DNA of 64,000 nucleotides from Streptomyces sp. A0642 (GTDB lineage: Bacteria; Actinomycetota; Actinomycetes; Streptomycetales; Streptomycetaceae): assembly GCF_004795105.1 (NCBI RefSeq), contig NZ_SSBL01000004.1, positions 124,001 through 188,000 on the forward strand, read 5' to 3'. This document shows, one piece after another, positions 1 to 11,155 of this stretch (positions within the stretch are counted from its first letter, which is position 1; every line of letters starts with the position of its first letter). The notes below the pieces were generated by a model that was not told the origin of the DNA, did not search any database, and saw only the letters and a program-made list of their open reading frames with translations. The translations under genes and the position numbers were made by a program.

Positions 1-3000
1 GACGCCTCTCGCGCGTTCAAGGACCTCGGCTTCGACTCGCTGACCGCCGTGGAACTGCGCAACCGGCTCAGCGGGGCGACGGGACTGCGGCTGCCCGCCA
101 CGCTCGTCTTCGACCATCCCTCGCCGGCCGCGCTCGCCACCCATCTGCGGGACCGCTTGCTGGGTGGGGCTGCGGACGCCGGCACGCCGGCACCCGCCGG
201 ACGCACCCCGGTGCGGGACGGCGAACCCATCGCGATCGTGTCGATGGCCTGCCGCTACCCCGGCGGAGTGCGTACCCCGGAGGACCTGTGGCGGGTGGTG
301 GCGTCGGAGAGCGACGTCATCTCGCCGTTCCCCACCAACAGGGGCTGGGACCTGGACCGGCTGTTCGATCCCGACCCGGCGCACGCGGGGACCTCGTACG
401 CCCGGGAGGGCGGGTTCCTCCACGACGCGGACCAGTTCGACCCGGCGTTCTTCGGGATCAGCCCGCGCGAGGCGACGAGCATGGACCCGCAGCAGCGCCT
501 GCTGCTGGAGAGCGCCTGGGAAGCGTTCGAGCGGGCCGGTATCGACCCGACGTCGTTGCACGGCTCGCGGACCGGGGTGTTCGCGGGGGTCGTGTACACG
601 GACTACGGATCCCGGGTGAAGCTTCCCGCCGATATGGAGGGGTATCTGGGCATCGGCAGCGCGGGCAGTATCGCCTCGGGGCGGATCGCCTACACCCTGG
701 GGCTCGAAGGACCGGCGGTGACCGTGGACACGGCGTGCTCGTCGTCGCTGGTCGCCCTGCATCTGGCCGTGCAGTCGCTGCGGCGGGGCGAGTGCGATCT
801 CGCCCTGGCCGGCGGGGCGACGGTGCTCGCCAACCCCGACATCTTCATCGGTTTCAGCAGGCAGCGCGGACTGGCCCCGGACGGACGCTGCAAGGTCTTC
901 GCGGCCGGTGCGGACGGCACGGCCTTCGGCGAAGGGGTCGGGCTGCTCCTCGTGGAGCGCCTGTCGGACGCCCGCCGCAACGGCCACGACGTACTCGCCG
1001 TCGTCCGGGGCACCGCCACCAACCAGGACGGAGCGAGCAACGGTCTCACGGCGCCCAATGGCCCGTCGCAGCAGCGGGTGATCCGCCAGGCCCTCGCCGA
1101 CGCCGGGCTGACCGCCTCCGATGTGGACGCCATGGAGGCCCACGGCACGGGGACGACACTGGGCGACCCGATCGAGGCGCAGGCGCTGATTGCCACGTAC
1201 GGACAGGACCGCCCCAGTGAACGCCCCTTGTGGCTGGGGTCGTTGAAGTCGAACATCGGGCACACCCAGGCCGCGGCCGGTGTCGGCGGCATCATCAAGA
1301 TGGTGCAGGCCATGCGGTACGGGGTGCTGCCGAAGACGCTGCACGTGGACGAGCCGTCCCCGCACGTCGACTGGGACGCCGGAGCCGTACGCCTGCTCAC
1401 GGAGGCCCGGGAGTGGCTGCCGGACGGGCGTCCGCGCCGTGCCGGTGTCTCCGGATTCGGCATGAGCGGCACCAACGCGCACGTCGTACTGGAGGAGGCT
1501 CCGGACGACCTGCCGGTGGCCGAACCGGTGGTGGCAGGTGCGACGCCGCTGCCGTGGCTGTTGTACGGCCAGACCGCCGAGGCGCTCGCCACGCACGCCG
1601 GGCAGCTGCGCCGCCACCTCCAGGAGTTCCCCGAGACGGATGCCGCTCCGGCGGTGAAGGCGCTGGCGACGGGCCGGGCCGGGCTCCCCCATCGCGCGGT
1701 CGTCGTCGCACAGGACCGGGAACGGCTCCTGGAGACCCTCGCGGACCTGGAGCGGGGGACGGCCGGCGCGGATGCGGTACGCGGGACGGCCGCCGATCAC
1801 GGGAAGACCGTGTTCGTGTTCCCGGGCCAGGGCTCCCAATGGGAAGGCATGGCCCGCGAACTCCTCACCACCTCACCCGTGTTCACCGAACACCTCACCG
1901 CCGCCGCCGAAGCACTCCAACCCCACACCGGCTGGAACCTCCTCGACATCCTCCAGAACAAACCCGGCACACCCCCCATCGACCGCGTCGACGTCATCCA
2001 ACCCGCACTCTTCGCCGTCATGACCTCCCTCGCCAAACTCTGGCAACACCACGGCATCCACCCCGACGCCGTCATCGGACACTCCCAAGGCGAAATCGCC
2101 GCCGCCCACATCGCCGGCGCCCTCACCCTCAACGACGCCGCACTCATCACCGCCCTCCGCTCCCGCACCCTCCTCCAACTCGCCGGCACCGGCGCCATGG
2201 CCTCCCTCCCCCTCACCCACCAACAAACCACCACCCTCCTCACCCCCCACCCCGACCTCCACATCGCCGCCCACAACGGACCCACCACCACCGTCATCGC
2301 AGGCAACCCCCACACCCTCAACACCCTCGTCACCACCCTCAACAACCAAAACATCCGAGCCCGCACCATCCCCGTCGACTACGCCTCCCACACCCCCCAC
2401 GTCCAACCCCTCCAAAACACCCTCCACACCCTCCTCCACCACATCACCCCCCAACCCACCACCACCGCCTTCTACTCCACACTCACCAACTCCTTCATCG
2501 ACCCCACGGAACTGAACGGCGACTACTGGTACGAAAACCTCAGCAACCCCGTCCTCTTCGAACCGGCCGTCCGCACACTCCTCGAATCCGGCCACTCCGT
2601 CTTCATCGAAATCAGCCCCCACCCCATCCTCACCACCGCACTCCAGGACACCGCCGACACCACCGACACCCACGCCCTCATCACCGGCACCCTCCGCCGC
2701 AACGAAGGCACCCTCCACCGCTTCCACCTCTCCCTCGCCCACCTCCACACCCACGGCATCCCCGTCGACTGGACACCGGCTCTGCCCGCCGTGGCGGGTC
2801 GCGCCAACGATCTGCCGACCTACCCCTTCCAGCGGCGCCGCTACTGGCTGGAGGGGCCCGCCGCCCACAGCGACGCGGGACGTCTCGGGGTGGATTCCGC
2901 CGACCATCCGTTCCTGGCCGCGTCGACCACGCTCGCCCAGGGCGACGCGCTGCTGCTGACGGGCAGGATCTCGCTCCGCACCCACCCCTGGCTCGCCGAC

Positions 3001-6000
3001 CACGCCGTGAGCGGTACCCCCCTGCTCCCGGCCACAGCTCAGCTGGAGCTCGCACTCCAGGCGGCCAGGCACGTCGGTGCCGGTGCGGTGGAGGAACTGA
3101 CCCTGGAGGCACCGCTGTTCGTCCCGGAGCGCGGTGCTGTGCGGATCCAGGCGTCGGTGGATGCGCCGGACGCCGAGGGACGGCGGCGGCTGACCGTCCA
3201 CGCGCGGCCCGATGAGGCGGCGGACGACGTCCTGGGCGAGGAGCCGGCCTGGACCCGGCACGCCACCGGCGTCCTCGCCCCGGCCGACCCCGCTCCCCCC
3301 GCAGCCGCGGAGGGCGATGGAGCGGTCTGGCCGCCGGACGGGGCCACCGCGCTCGACACCGACGGGCTGTACGCGGAACTCGCCGCGCTGGGGTACGAGT
3401 ACGGCCCCGCCTTCCGCAATCTGACCGCCGCCTGGCGGTCGGGCGACACCGTGTACGGCGAGGTCTCGCTCGCGCCCGAACTCCATGCGGAGGCGGCCCG
3501 GTTCGTCCTTCACCCGGCGCTCCTGGACTCGGCCCTCCACACGCTGGGGCTGGGCGATTTCCTCGGCGAGGGCATCCGGCTGCCGTTCTCCTGGTCGGGG
3601 GCGGCGCTGCGGGCGACGGGAGCCACGGCCCTGCGGGTGACGGTCTCTCCCGGCGAGGCGGGACGGGACACGGTCCGGGTCTCGGTCGCCGACCCCGCGG
3701 GCGCGCCCGTGCTGGCCGTGGAGACGCTCACCCTGCGGCCGGTCTCCCCCGGTCAGCTGCCCGCCGCCCCGGGATCGTCCGCCGCCGACTCGCTCTACGC
3801 CCTGGAGTGGACGGAACTCGGCGAGCCGGCGCCGTCCGGGCAGACGGCGGACGCGTTCGCCGTGCTCGACGCCACCGCCCCGTTCGAGGGCGCCGCTCCC
3901 GTCGCGGCCGGCACGGCCGTGGAGTGGCTGCTCGGCCGTCTGCAGGAGCACCTGGCCGACGGGGAACAGCCGGAGGCCCGCCTCGTCGTGCTCACCCGCC
4001 GGGCCGTGGCGGTCCGGGCCGGTGATCCGGTCGATCTGGCGGCCGCCCCGCTGTGGGGGCTCGCGCGGTCGGCCGCCACGGAGAATCCCGGCCGCATCAC
4101 CCTGGTGGACCTCGACGGCGAAGGGTCCTCCCAGGACGTGCTCGCGGCGGCCGTCGCCACCGAGGAGCCTCAGCTGGCGTTGCGCGACGGCCGGATGCTG
4201 GTCCCCAGACTGCGCAGGACGGAAACCGGGGCGGCGAGCGTCGTGCCGCCCGAGGGCGTGGCAGGCTGGCGGCTGGAGACCCCCGGCGGTTCGCCGGACG
4301 ATCTGCACGCCGCCGTCCATCCGGCAGCGGAGGCGCCGCTGGCCGAGGGCCAGGTACGGATCGAGGTCCGGGCGGCCGGGCTCAACTTCCGCGACGTGCT
4401 GACCGCCCTCGGCATGGTGCCGGCCGGTGCTCCGCTCGGGACGGAGGCCGCGGGCACCGTCGTCGAGACGGGTCCCGGGGTCGACGGGTTCGAGGTCGGC
4501 GACCGCGTGTTCGGCCTGGTGCCCGGTGCGGTGGGGCCACGGGCCGTCGCCGACCGGCGGCTGATCGCCCGTATGCCGCGCGGCTGGTCGTACGCGGAGG
4601 CGGCAGGCGTGCCCGCCGTGTTCACCACGGCCTACTACGGGCTGGTCGAGCTGGCCGGGCTGGGCAGCGGTGAACGGGTGCTGATCCACTCCGGGGCCGG
4701 CGGCGTCGGCATGGCGGCGCTCCAGGTGGCCCGCCACCTCGGGGCCGAGGTGTTCGCCACGGCGAGCCCGGCGAAGTGGGGCGCCCTGCGGGCGCTCGGC
4801 CTCGACGCGGACCACATCGCCTCCTCGCGGACGACCGGGTTCGAGCAGCAGGTCCTCGACGTGACGGGCCGCGCGGACACCGCACCCGGGGTCGACGTCG
4901 TCCTCAACTCCTTGACCGGGGAGTTCATCGACGCCTCCTTGCGCCTGTTGTCCTCCGGCGGACGGTTCATCGAGATGGGTATCGCGGACCTGCGGGACCC
5001 GGAGGAGATCGCGGCGGTCCGGCCCGGTGTCGCGTACCGGCCGTTCGAGCTGCTGGACATGGACCCGGACCTGGTCGGGGACGTACTGACGCGGGTCCTC
5101 GCCCTGTTCGAGCAGGGTGTGCTGTCGCCGCTCCCGGTCACCACCTGGGATGTGAGCCGGGCGCCCGATGCCTTCCGCCACTTCGGACAGGCCCGTCAGG
5201 TCGGCAAGGTGGTGCTGACGCTGCCGCCGCGCACGGCGCCGGAGGGAACGGTCCTGATCACCGGTGGCACCGGCACCCTGGGGTCGGCCCTGGCCCGGCA
5301 CCTGGTGACCGCGCACGGTGTGCGCCACCTGCTGCTCACGGGCCGGCGCGGTCCCGAGGCCCCTGGCGCGGCGGAACTGCGCGCCGAACTGGAGGGCCTG
5401 GGTGCCACGGTGCGGATCGCCGCCTGCGATGCCGCCGACCGGAACGCGCTCGCCGGACTGCTGGCTTCGGTCCCGTCCGGGCGGCCGCTGACGGGCGTGG
5501 TGCACGCGGCCGGGGTCCTGGACGACGGGGTGCTCGCCTCGTTGACCCCGGAGAAGGTCCGTGCGGTGCTGCGGCCCAAGGCGGACGCGGCCTGGAATCT
5601 GCACAAGCTGACCCGGGATCTGGACCTCTCCCTGTTCGTGCTGTTCTCCTCCGCCTCGGGGCTCCTCGGGGGCGCGGGACAGGGCAACTACGCGGCGGCC
5701 AACGTCTTCCTGGACGCGCTGGCCGGGCACCGGCGGGCGCGCGGGCTGCCCGCGGTGTCCCTCGCGTGGGGCATGTGGGAGGCGGCCAGCGGCATGACCG
5801 GGCATCTGGCCGGCGCCGACCGCGCCCGCATCACGCGGGGCGGGCTCGTCCCGATGTCGGTGCCCGAGGGCCTGGCGTTGTTCGACGCAGCCCTGGCCGA
5901 CGGCCGCCCGCTGCTCGTCCCCGCGCCCCTCGACGGCGCCGGACTGCGGGCGCTCTCCGAATCCGGCCCCGGAACCGGTGGGGTGCCCGCCGTGCTGCGG

Positions 6001-6567
6001 TCACTGGTCAGGGCGCCCGCCGTCCGCCGGGCGGCGAGCGGCGCGCGCGTACCCGCCTCGTCGGCGGCGGAGCGGCTCACGGCGTTGCGCGGTCCCGAGC
6101 GCGCTCAGGCGCTCCTCACTCTGGTGCGTGAGCAGGTGGCGGCCGTGCTCGGCCATCTGACGGCGGACGACATCACCGCCGACCGGGCGTTCAAGGAGAT
6201 CGGGTTCGACTCGCTGACGGCGGTCGAGCTGCGCAACCGGATCTCGGCGGCCACCGGGCTGCGACTGCCCACCACCACGGTGTTCGACTTCCCCACCCCC
6301 ACGGCGCTCGCCGAGCGGCTGTCCGTGCTCCTGGCCCCGGACGAGCGGACGGACGCCGCCGAACTGGAACGGCTGCTGGAGTCGGTGACGGTGGGCAGCG
6401 AGGGGTTCCACGAGCTGAGGGAGCGGCTGCGGGCAGCACTGTGGCGGTGGGACGAACAGGCGGCTGATCCCGCCGGCGGGGCCGGCCGGGCACCGGACGG
6501 CGATCTGGACACCGCGACGGACGAGGAACTGTTCCGCGCGCTCGACGAGGAACTGGGGGCGTCGTGA
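1..6567 (+). CDS. Type I modular polyketide synthase, 5'-truncated: (ACP)-KS-AT-DH-ER-KR-ACP
   Basis: The frame is open at base 1, so the gene starts upstream; the first residues are the end of an ACP carrying the GFDSL motif. One complete module follows. The KS has its active Cys at 736-738 plus the EAHGTGT and [10 protein letters not shown] histidine motifs. The AT has GHSQG with Ser at 2083 and YASH at 2380-2391, which predicts methylmalonyl-CoA. The DH has HxxxGxxxxP with His at 3001 and LDSALH later. The ER NADPH motif is near 4685 and the KR nucleotide motif near 5255. The KR carries LDD, so B-type is likely. The closing ACP has Ser at 6211. All reductive domains keep their key residues, so the module should add a fully reduced propionate unit. 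The acidic C-terminal helix suits docking to the next protein. The AT has strikingly different base composition from its flanks. Confidence 0.96.
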   Translation, partial: DASRAFKDLGFDSLTAVELRNRLSGATGLRLPATLVFDHPSPAALATHLRDRLLGGAADAGTPAPAGRTPVRDGEPIAIVSMACRYPGGVRTPEDLWRVVASESDVISPFPTNRGWDLDRLFDPDPAHAGTSYAREGGFLHDADQFDPAFFGISPREATSMDPQQRLLLESAWEAFERAGIDPTSLHGSRTGVFAGVVYTDYGSRVKLPADMEGYLGIGSAGSIASGRIAYTLGLEGPAVTVDTACSSSLVALHLAVQSLRRGECDLALAGGATVLANPDIFIGFSRQRGLAPDGRCKVFAAGADGTAFGEGVGLLLVERLSDARRNGHDVLAVVRGTATNQDGASNGLTAPNGPSQQRVIRQALADAGLTASDVDAMEAHGTGTTLGDPIEAQALIATYGQDRPSERPLWLGSLKSNIGHTQAAAGVGGIIKMVQAMRYGVLPKTLHVDEPSPHVDWDAGAVRLLTEAREWLPDGRPRRAGVSGFGMSGTNAHVVLEEAPDDLPVAEPVVAGATPLPWLLYGQTAEALATHAGQLRRHLQEFPETDAAPAVKALATGRAGLPHRAVVVAQDRERLLETLADLERGTAGADAVRGTAADHGKTVFVFPGQGSQWEGMARELLTTSPVFTEHLTAAAEALQPHTGWNLLDILQNKPGTPPIDRVDVIQPALFAVMTSLAKLWQHHGIHPDAVIGHSQGEIAAAHIAGALTLNDAALITALRSRTLLQLAGTGAMASLPLTHQQTTTLLTPHPDLHIAAHNGPTTTVIAGNPHTLNTLVTTLNNQNIRARTIPVDYASHTPHVQPLQNTLHTLLHHITPQPTTTAFYSTLTNSFIDPTELNGDYWYENLSNPVLFEPAVRTLLESGHSVFIEISPHPILTTALQDTADTTDTHALITGTLRRNEGTLHRFHLSLAHLHTHGIPVDWTPALPAVAGRANDLPTYPFQRRRYWLEGPAAHSDAGRLGVDSADHPFLAASTTLAQGDALLLTGRISLRTHPWLADHAVSGTPLLPATAQLELALQAARHVGAGAVEELTLEAPLFVPERGAVRIQASVDAPDAEGRRRLTVHARPDEAADDVLGEEPAWTRHATGVLAPADPAPPAAAEGDGAVWPPDGATALDTDGLYAELAALGYEYGPAFRNLTAAWRSGDTVYGEVSLAPELHAEAARFVLHPALLDSALHTLGLGDFLGEGIRLPFSWSGAALRATGATALRVTVSPGEAGRDTVRVSVADPAGAPVLAVETLTLRPVSPGQLPAAPGSSAADSLYALEWTELGEPAPSGQTADAFAVLDATAPFEGAAPVAAGTAVEWLLGRLQEHLADGEQPEARLVVLTRRAVAVRAGDPVDLAAAPLWGLARSAATENPGRITLVDLDGEGSSQDVLAAAVATEEPQLALRDGRMLVPRLRRTETGAASVVPPEGVAGWRLETPGGSPDDLHAAVHPAAEAPLAEGQVRIEVRAAGLNFRDVLTALGMVPAGAPLGTEAAGTVVETGPGVDGFEVGDRVFGLVPGAVGPRAVADRRLIARMPRGWSYAEAAGVPAVFTTAYYGLVELAGLGSGERVLIHSGAGGVGMAALQVARHLGAEVFATASPAKWGALRALGLDADHIASSRTTGFEQQVLDVTGRADTAPGVDVVLNSLTGEFIDASLRLLSSGGRFIEMGIADLRDPEEIAAVRPGVAYRPFELLDMDPDLVGDVLTRVLALFEQGVLSPLPVTTWDVSRAPDAFRHFGQARQVGKVVLTLPPRTAPEGTVLITGGTGTLGSALARHLVTAHGVRHLLLTGRRGPEAPGAAELRAELEGLGATVRIAACDAADRNALAGLLASVPSGRPLTGVVHAAGVLDDGVLASLTPEKVRAVLRPKADAAWNLHKLTRDLDLSLFVLFSSASGLLGGAGQGNYAAANVFLDALAGHRRARGLPAVSLAWGMWEAASGMTGHLAGADRARITRGGLVPMSVPEGLALFDAALADGRPLLVPAPLDGAGLRALSESGPGTGGVPAVLRSLVRAPAVRRAASGARVPASSAAERLTALRGPERAQALLTLVREQVAAVLGHLTADDITADRAFKEIGFDSLTAVELRNRISAATGLRLPTTTVFDFPTPTALAERLSVLLAPDERTDAAELERLLESVTVGSEGFHELRERLRAALWRWDEQAADPAGGAGRAPDGDLDTATDEELFRALDEELGAS

Positions 6568-6600
6568 CAGGCCATTTCAGCGTACGAGAGGGCGATGGCG

Positions 6601-9600
6601 ATGAGTAACGAGGACAAGCTCCGCGACTACCTGAAACGGACGACGGCCGACCTCAGGCAGGCCCGGCGCAGGATCAGGGAACTGGAGGACAGGGAGCACG
6701 AGCCGGTCGCGATCGTGGCGATGGGATGCCGGTTCCCGGGCGGGGCCGACTCCCCCGAGGCACTGTGGCGGCTGGTGGCCGAGGAGACGGACGCGGTGTC
6801 CGGCTTCCCCGAGGACCGCGGCTGGGACACGGAGCGGCTCTACGACCCGGATCCGGACCGCGTCGGGAGCACGTACACCCGAGCGGGCGGATTCCTGGAG
6901 GGCGCCGCCGAGTTCGACGCGTCCTTCTTCGGCATGGGCCCGAGGGAGGCCGTGGCCACCGACCCCCAGCACCGGCAGCTTCTGGAGGTGGCCTGGGAGA
7001 CCCTGGAGCGCGCGGGAATCGCCCCCGGTTCCCTTCGCGGAAGCCGTACGGGCGTCTTCGCCGGTGTGGTGTCCCAGGCCTATGTGCCGCCGCCGGACCA
7101 GGTGCCCGAGGGATTCGAGGGGCACCTGATGACGGGCAACGCGACGAGTGTCGCCTCCGGCCGGATCGCCTACCACCTCGGTCTGGAGGGCCCGGCCGTC
7201 ACGCTCGACACGGCGTGCTCCTCCTCGCTCGTTGCCATGCACCTGGCGGCGCAGTCGCTGCGGCGCGGGGAGAGCGACCTCGCGCTGGCGGGCGGCGTCA
7301 CCGTGATGGCCACCCCGCTGCTCCTGGTCGAGTTCAGCCGGCAGCGCGGGCTGGCCCCCGACGGCCGGTGCAAGGCGTTCGACTCGGCGGCCGATGGCAC
7401 CGGGTTCTCGGAGGGTGTCGGCCTCGTCCTGCTGGAGCGGCTCTCCGACGCCCGCCGCAACGGCCGGCGCATCCTCGCGGTGCTGCGCGGCTCCGCGGTC
7501 AACCAGGACGGTGCGAGCAACGGCCTCACCGCCCCGAACGGCCCGACGCAGGTCCGGGTCATCCAGCAGGCGCTGGCGTCCGCCCGGCTCGCCCCGCAGC
7601 AGGTGGACGCGGTGGAGGCGCACGGCACCGGTACCCGGCTGGGCGACCCGATCGAGGCCCAGGCCCTGCTCGCGGCCTACGGCCAGGGGCGCCCGGAGGA
7701 CGAACCGCTCCTCCTGGGGTCGCTCAAGTCGAACATCGGTCACACCCAGGCGGCGGCCGGGGTGGCCGGGGTGATCAAAATGGTGCAGGCGATGCGCCAC
7801 GGGGTGCTGCCGCGCACGCTGCACGTGACGGAGCCGACCCCCCACGTCGACTGGGCCTCGGGTTCCGTGCGGCTGCTCACGGAAGCCGTCGAGTGGCCCG
7901 ACCGGGGCCGGCCGCGCCGGGCCGGGGTCTCGTCCTTCGGCATCAGCGGCACCAACGCGCACGTCATCCTGGAACAGGCCGAAGCCGGGGACGAGGCGCG
8001 GGCACCACGGGAAGTGGCCCCGGCCGAGGGGCCCTCGGCCCCCCTCCTGCCGGAGCCCTCGGCTCCCTGGCCGCTGTCGGCACGTACGGAATCGGCGCTG
8101 CGGGCCCAGGCCGGCCGGCTGCACGCCCATCTCGTCGCGGCACCGGATCTGCGGGCCCACGAGGTGGGCCGGACGCTGGCCCTGGGGCGTACGGCGTTCC
8201 GCCATCGCGCGGTGGTCCTGCCGGGCGACCGTACCGGGCAGCTGGCGGCCCTGGCGGCGCTGGCGTCGGGCGGGAAGCCGGCCCGGGCGGTATACGGCGG
8301 TGCGGCCGCACCCCCCTCCACCGCCTACCTCTTCACCGGACAGGGCAGTCAACGCCCCGGAATGGGAGCGGAGTTGTACGAGCTTCGGCCGGCCTTCGCC
8401 AAGGCCCTCGACGAGGTGTGCGGGGCCTTCGAGCCGGTTCTGCCACGCCCGCTGAAGGACGTGCTGTTCGCGGCGGAGGGCAGCGAGGAAGCGGCGCTGC
8501 TGGAGCGCACGGAGTACGCGCAGCCCGCACTGTTCGCCGTCGAGACCGCGCTGTTCCGCCTCCTTGAGCAGCTGCTTCCCGCTCCGGGCCAGGTCGCCGG
8601 GCACTCGATCGGCGGTCTCGCCGCCGTTCACGCGGCGGGGGTGCTGTCGCTGGAGGACGCCTGCACCCTGGTCGCCGCGCGGGGCAGGCTCATGCAGGCC
8701 ATGCCCCCGGGGGGCGCGATGGTGGCGTGCGAAGCGTCGGAGGAGGAGGTGCGCGAGACCCTCGCCCGGTACGAGGGGAGGGCGGATGTGGCGGCGGTCA
8801 ACGGCCCGCTGTCGACGGTGGTGTCGGGGGACGCGGACGCGGTGGCGGAGGTCGCCGCCGCGTTCCGGGAGCGGGGCCGCAGAACCCACCGCCTCCGGGT
8901 GAGTCACGCCTTCCACTCCCACCACATGGACGGGACGCTGGACGAGCTGCGTGCGGTGGTGGCGCGGCTGCGCTTCCGCGAGCCCGGGATCCCCGTCGTC
9001 TCCGATCTGACCGGGCGCCTCACCGGTCTCGACGAGCTGCGCCGGCCGGACTACTGGGCGCGGCACCTGCGTTCACCGGTGCGGTTCGGCGACGCGGTGG
9101 CCACGCTGGCCGGTGCGGGGGCGGCCGCCTTCGTGGAGGTGGGACCCGACGCCGTGCTCACTCCGTTGGTGGCGGCCTGCCTGCCCGGGACCGCGCCCCT
9201 GGTCGTTCCGGCGCAGGTGCGCGACCGGCCGGGCGAGGAGACGTTCGCGGTGGCGCTCTCCGCCCTCCACGCGGCGGGCGCGGACGTGCGCTGGCAGAGC
9301 TGGTACGGGGAGCAGGCTTCTCCCCCGGCCGAGTTGCCGACCTATCCCTTCGAGCGCACCCGTCACTGGTGGCCGGTTCCGGCGAGCGGCGCACCGGAGG
9401 CGCGGCGGCCGGTGGAACCGGCGGAGCTCGTGGAGCCGGTGGAGCGCGCGGAGCCGGTGGCGGCGCCTGCGCCGGAGGAGGAAGGCGCGCTGCTGGATCT
9501 CGTACGGCTCCACGCGGCGCATGTGCTCGGTCACGAGTCACCGGAGGCGATCGCGGCCGAGGACAACTTCCTGGACATCGGCTTCTCGTCGTTCACCGCG

Positions 9601-9723
9601 CTGGAGGTCCGCAACCGGCTCTGCGAGGCGACCGGCCTGCTCCTGCCGCCGGTACTGCTCTTCGACCACCCGACACCGTCGGCCGTCGCCGGCTTCATCC
9701 GGGGCGAGCTGGCCGCCGCGTAG
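6601..9723 (+). CDS. Type I modular polyketide synthase, single KS-AT-ACP module
   Basis: The N-terminus ([11 protein letters not shown]) is a typical coiled-coil docking helix matching the upstream protein's tail, so this module probably acts next. The KS Cys is at 7216, the AT Ser at 8605 in GHSIG, and HAFH at 8905-8916 predicts malonyl-CoA. A short Pro/Glu-rich linker leads to an ACP whose motif is GFSSF instead of GFDSL; the phosphopantetheine Ser is 9589-9591. There is no KR, DH, ER or thioesterase, so the chain should end as a beta-keto thioester with no built-in release. ATG codons lie at 6595 and 6601; the GAGAGG at 6586-6591 is 3 nt from the first and 9 nt from the second, so I chose 6601. 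A strong terminator follows, so this looks like the end of the PKS operon. Confidence 0.95.
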   Translation: MSNEDKLRDYLKRTTADLRQARRRIRELEDREHEPVAIVAMGCRFPGGADSPEALWRLVAEETDAVSGFPEDRGWDTERLYDPDPDRVGSTYTRAGGFLEGAAEFDASFFGMGPREAVATDPQHRQLLEVAWETLERAGIAPGSLRGSRTGVFAGVVSQAYVPPPDQVPEGFEGHLMTGNATSVASGRIAYHLGLEGPAVTLDTACSSSLVAMHLAAQSLRRGESDLALAGGVTVMATPLLLVEFSRQRGLAPDGRCKAFDSAADGTGFSEGVGLVLLERLSDARRNGRRILAVLRGSAVNQDGASNGLTAPNGPTQVRVIQQALASARLAPQQVDAVEAHGTGTRLGDPIEAQALLAAYGQGRPEDEPLLLGSLKSNIGHTQAAAGVAGVIKMVQAMRHGVLPRTLHVTEPTPHVDWASGSVRLLTEAVEWPDRGRPRRAGVSSFGISGTNAHVILEQAEAGDEARAPREVAPAEGPSAPLLPEPSAPWPLSARTESALRAQAGRLHAHLVAAPDLRAHEVGRTLALGRTAFRHRAVVLPGDRTGQLAALAALASGGKPARAVYGGAAAPPSTAYLFTGQGSQRPGMGAELYELRPAFAKALDEVCGAFEPVLPRPLKDVLFAAEGSEEAALLERTEYAQPALFAVETALFRLLEQLLPAPGQVAGHSIGGLAAVHAAGVLSLEDACTLVAARGRLMQAMPPGGAMVACEASEEEVRETLARYEGRADVAAVNGPLSTVVSGDADAVAEVAAAFRERGRRTHRLRVSHAFHSHHMDGTLDELRAVVARLRFREPGIPVVSDLTGRLTGLDELRRPDYWARHLRSPVRFGDAVATLAGAGAAAFVEVGPDAVLTPLVAACLPGTAPLVVPAQVRDRPGEETFAVALSALHAAGADVRWQSWYGEQASPPAELPTYPFERTRHWWPVPASGAPEARRPVEPAELVEPVERAEPVAAPAPEEEGALLDLVRLHAAHVLGHESPEAIAAEDNFLDIGFSSFTALEVRNRLCEATGLLLPPVLLFDHPTPSAVAGFIRGELAAA

Positions 9724-9733
9724 CCGTGGCGTG

Positions 9734-9777
9734 ACGACGAGAGCCGGGCCCTGCGGACGGGGCCCGGCTCTCGTCGT
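9734..9777. terminator. Bidirectional terminator between PKS and P450
   Basis: A perfect 18-bp inverted repeat (9734-9751 and 9760-9777) with an 8-nt loop sits between the convergent PKS and P450 genes. Confidence 0.9.
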
Positions 9778-9790
9778 CGTACGGCGGAGG

Positions 9791-11005
9791 TCACCAGGTG
9801 ACCGGCAGCCGGAACACCCCCTGCACGGAGCCGCCCGGCTTGACGCCCAGTGCGTCGAGGGGCTCGGTCAGCCGCAACGTCGGTATGCGGGTGGCGAGTT
9901 CGTGGAGGGCGATCTCCAGCTCGGCCCGGGCGAGGTTCTGGCCGATGCACTGGTGGACGCCGTAGCCGAAGGCGAGGTGGTGGCGGGTGCCGCGCCGGAC
10001 GTCGAGGGTGTCGGGGTCGGTGAAGACGTGCGGTGAGCGGTTGGCCGCCGCGTTCGGCAGGTAGACGCCGTCGCCCTCCTCGACCACGACTCCGCCGATC
10101 TCTATGTCGGCGGCCGCGACCCGCTGAAGCTCGTCGGCGACCGAGAGGAAGCGCAGCAGCTCCTCGACCGCTCCGGACGCGACGCCCGGGTCGTTGCGCA
10201 ACTCGGCTAGCTGGTCGGGGTGTTCGAGCAGGGTGAGCACGCTCAGCCCGATCATGTTCGCGGTCGTCTCGTGCCCCGCCACCAGCAGGAACATCGCGAT
10301 GGAGGCCAGCTCCAGCCGTCCCAGCTGCCCGGTGGCCAGGCGATCGACGATCAGTTCGTCGAGCAGCCCCTCCCCCGGCTTGACCTCCTTGGCCGCGATG
10401 AGTTCGCCGAAGTAGCCGACCAGGGCCGCGCTGGCGTCGGACGCCTCCTGCGCCGTGCTGGTCGCCTGCACCATCCGGCTCGTCTGCTGCTCGAAGAATT
10501 CGTGGTCGGCGTACGGAACACCCAGAAGCTCGCAGATGACGGTGGAGGGGACCGGCAGGGCGAATTCGGGCACGAGGTCGGCGGTGGACCTCCCGTCGGC
10601 GAGCAGGGCGTCGATCTTCTCCCCGACGATGCGGCGGATGGCGGGCCGCAGGGAGTTGACTCGCTTCACGGTGAAGCTGGGGATCAGCATGCGCCGCTGG
10701 ACGTCGTGCTCCGGCGGGTCCATGCCCACCAGCGCCGTCAGCTTGGCGGCGGCCATGCGCGGGACGAGCACCGGGAAGTCGGGACGGGTCCGGTCCGACG
10801 AGAGCCGGGGATCGACGAGGAGCCGACGGGTCTCCTCGTAGCCGGTGACCACCCAGGCCACGCGGCCGTCGTACAGGCGCACCCGTGCGAGCGGCCCCTT
10901 TTCGCGCAGCTCCTCGTAACCGGCCGGCGGGTGGTAGGGGCAGCCGCGTGTCATCGGGAATTCCGGCAGCCCAGTGCTCTCGGTCGTCACGGTGTCGATG
11001 GTCAT
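9791..11005 (-). CDS. Cytochrome P450 (CYP105-like)
   Basis: Predicted heme monooxygenase of 404 aa, usual for soluble bacterial P450s. The I-helix motif AGHETT, the K-helix EELLR (ExxR) and the heme loop FGYGVHQCIGQNLAR with its Cys ligand are all intact. The opening FPMTRGCPYHPP resembles the CYP105 group, but family assignment by eye is tentative. It converges on the PKS genes across a terminator and probably oxidises the polyketide; that role is inferred from position only, since CYP105 enzymes also act on xenobiotics. I start at the ATG 11005 (MTIDTVTTE); the longer frame upstream has no P450-like sequence. No ferredoxin gene is adjacent. Confidence 0.93.
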   Translation of the reverse strand: MTIDTVTTESTGLPEFPMTRGCPYHPPAGYEELREKGPLARVRLYDGRVAWVVTGYEETRRLLVDPRLSSDRTRPDFPVLVPRMAAAKLTALVGMDPPEHDVQRRMLIPSFTVKRVNSLRPAIRRIVGEKIDALLADGRSTADLVPEFALPVPSTVICELLGVPYADHEFFEQQTSRMVQATSTAQEASDASAALVGYFGELIAAKEVKPGEGLLDELIVDRLATGQLGRLELASIAMFLLVAGHETTANMIGLSVLTLLEHPDQLAELRNDPGVASGAVEELLRFLSVADELQRVAAADIEIGGVVVEEGDGVYLPNAAANRSPHVFTDPDTLDVRRGTRHHLAFGYGVHQCIGQNLARAELEIALHELATRIPTLRLTEPLDALGVKPGGSVQGVFRLPVTW

Positions 11006-11107
11006 GCGGCCCCCAGGCGCTCGGTTCACAGCCGGGTGTCCGGCGTGAACCGGCATTGTCGGGAGGGCCGGTTAAGGAGTTCTAAAGCCGCGTGCCGGCA
11101 GGTGCGG

Positions 11108-11155
11108 CCCTACGGCTCCCCGGCCGCCTCGGCTCCCTACGGCTCCCCGGCCGCC
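11108..11155. repeat. 21-bp direct repeat at the end of the phosphatase gene
   Basis: Two identical 21-bp copies at 11108-11128 and 11135-11155 are separated by 6 bp. The stop codon of the minus-strand phosphatase lies in the second copy, so the first copy is now untranslated. Confidence 0.8.

Noticed and set aside
1873..5805. 1,310-codon open frame on the minus strand
   Set aside because: It is antisense to the AT-DH-ER-KR region, is Gly/Arg-rich without domains, and exists because of the G-poor coding strand of the AT.
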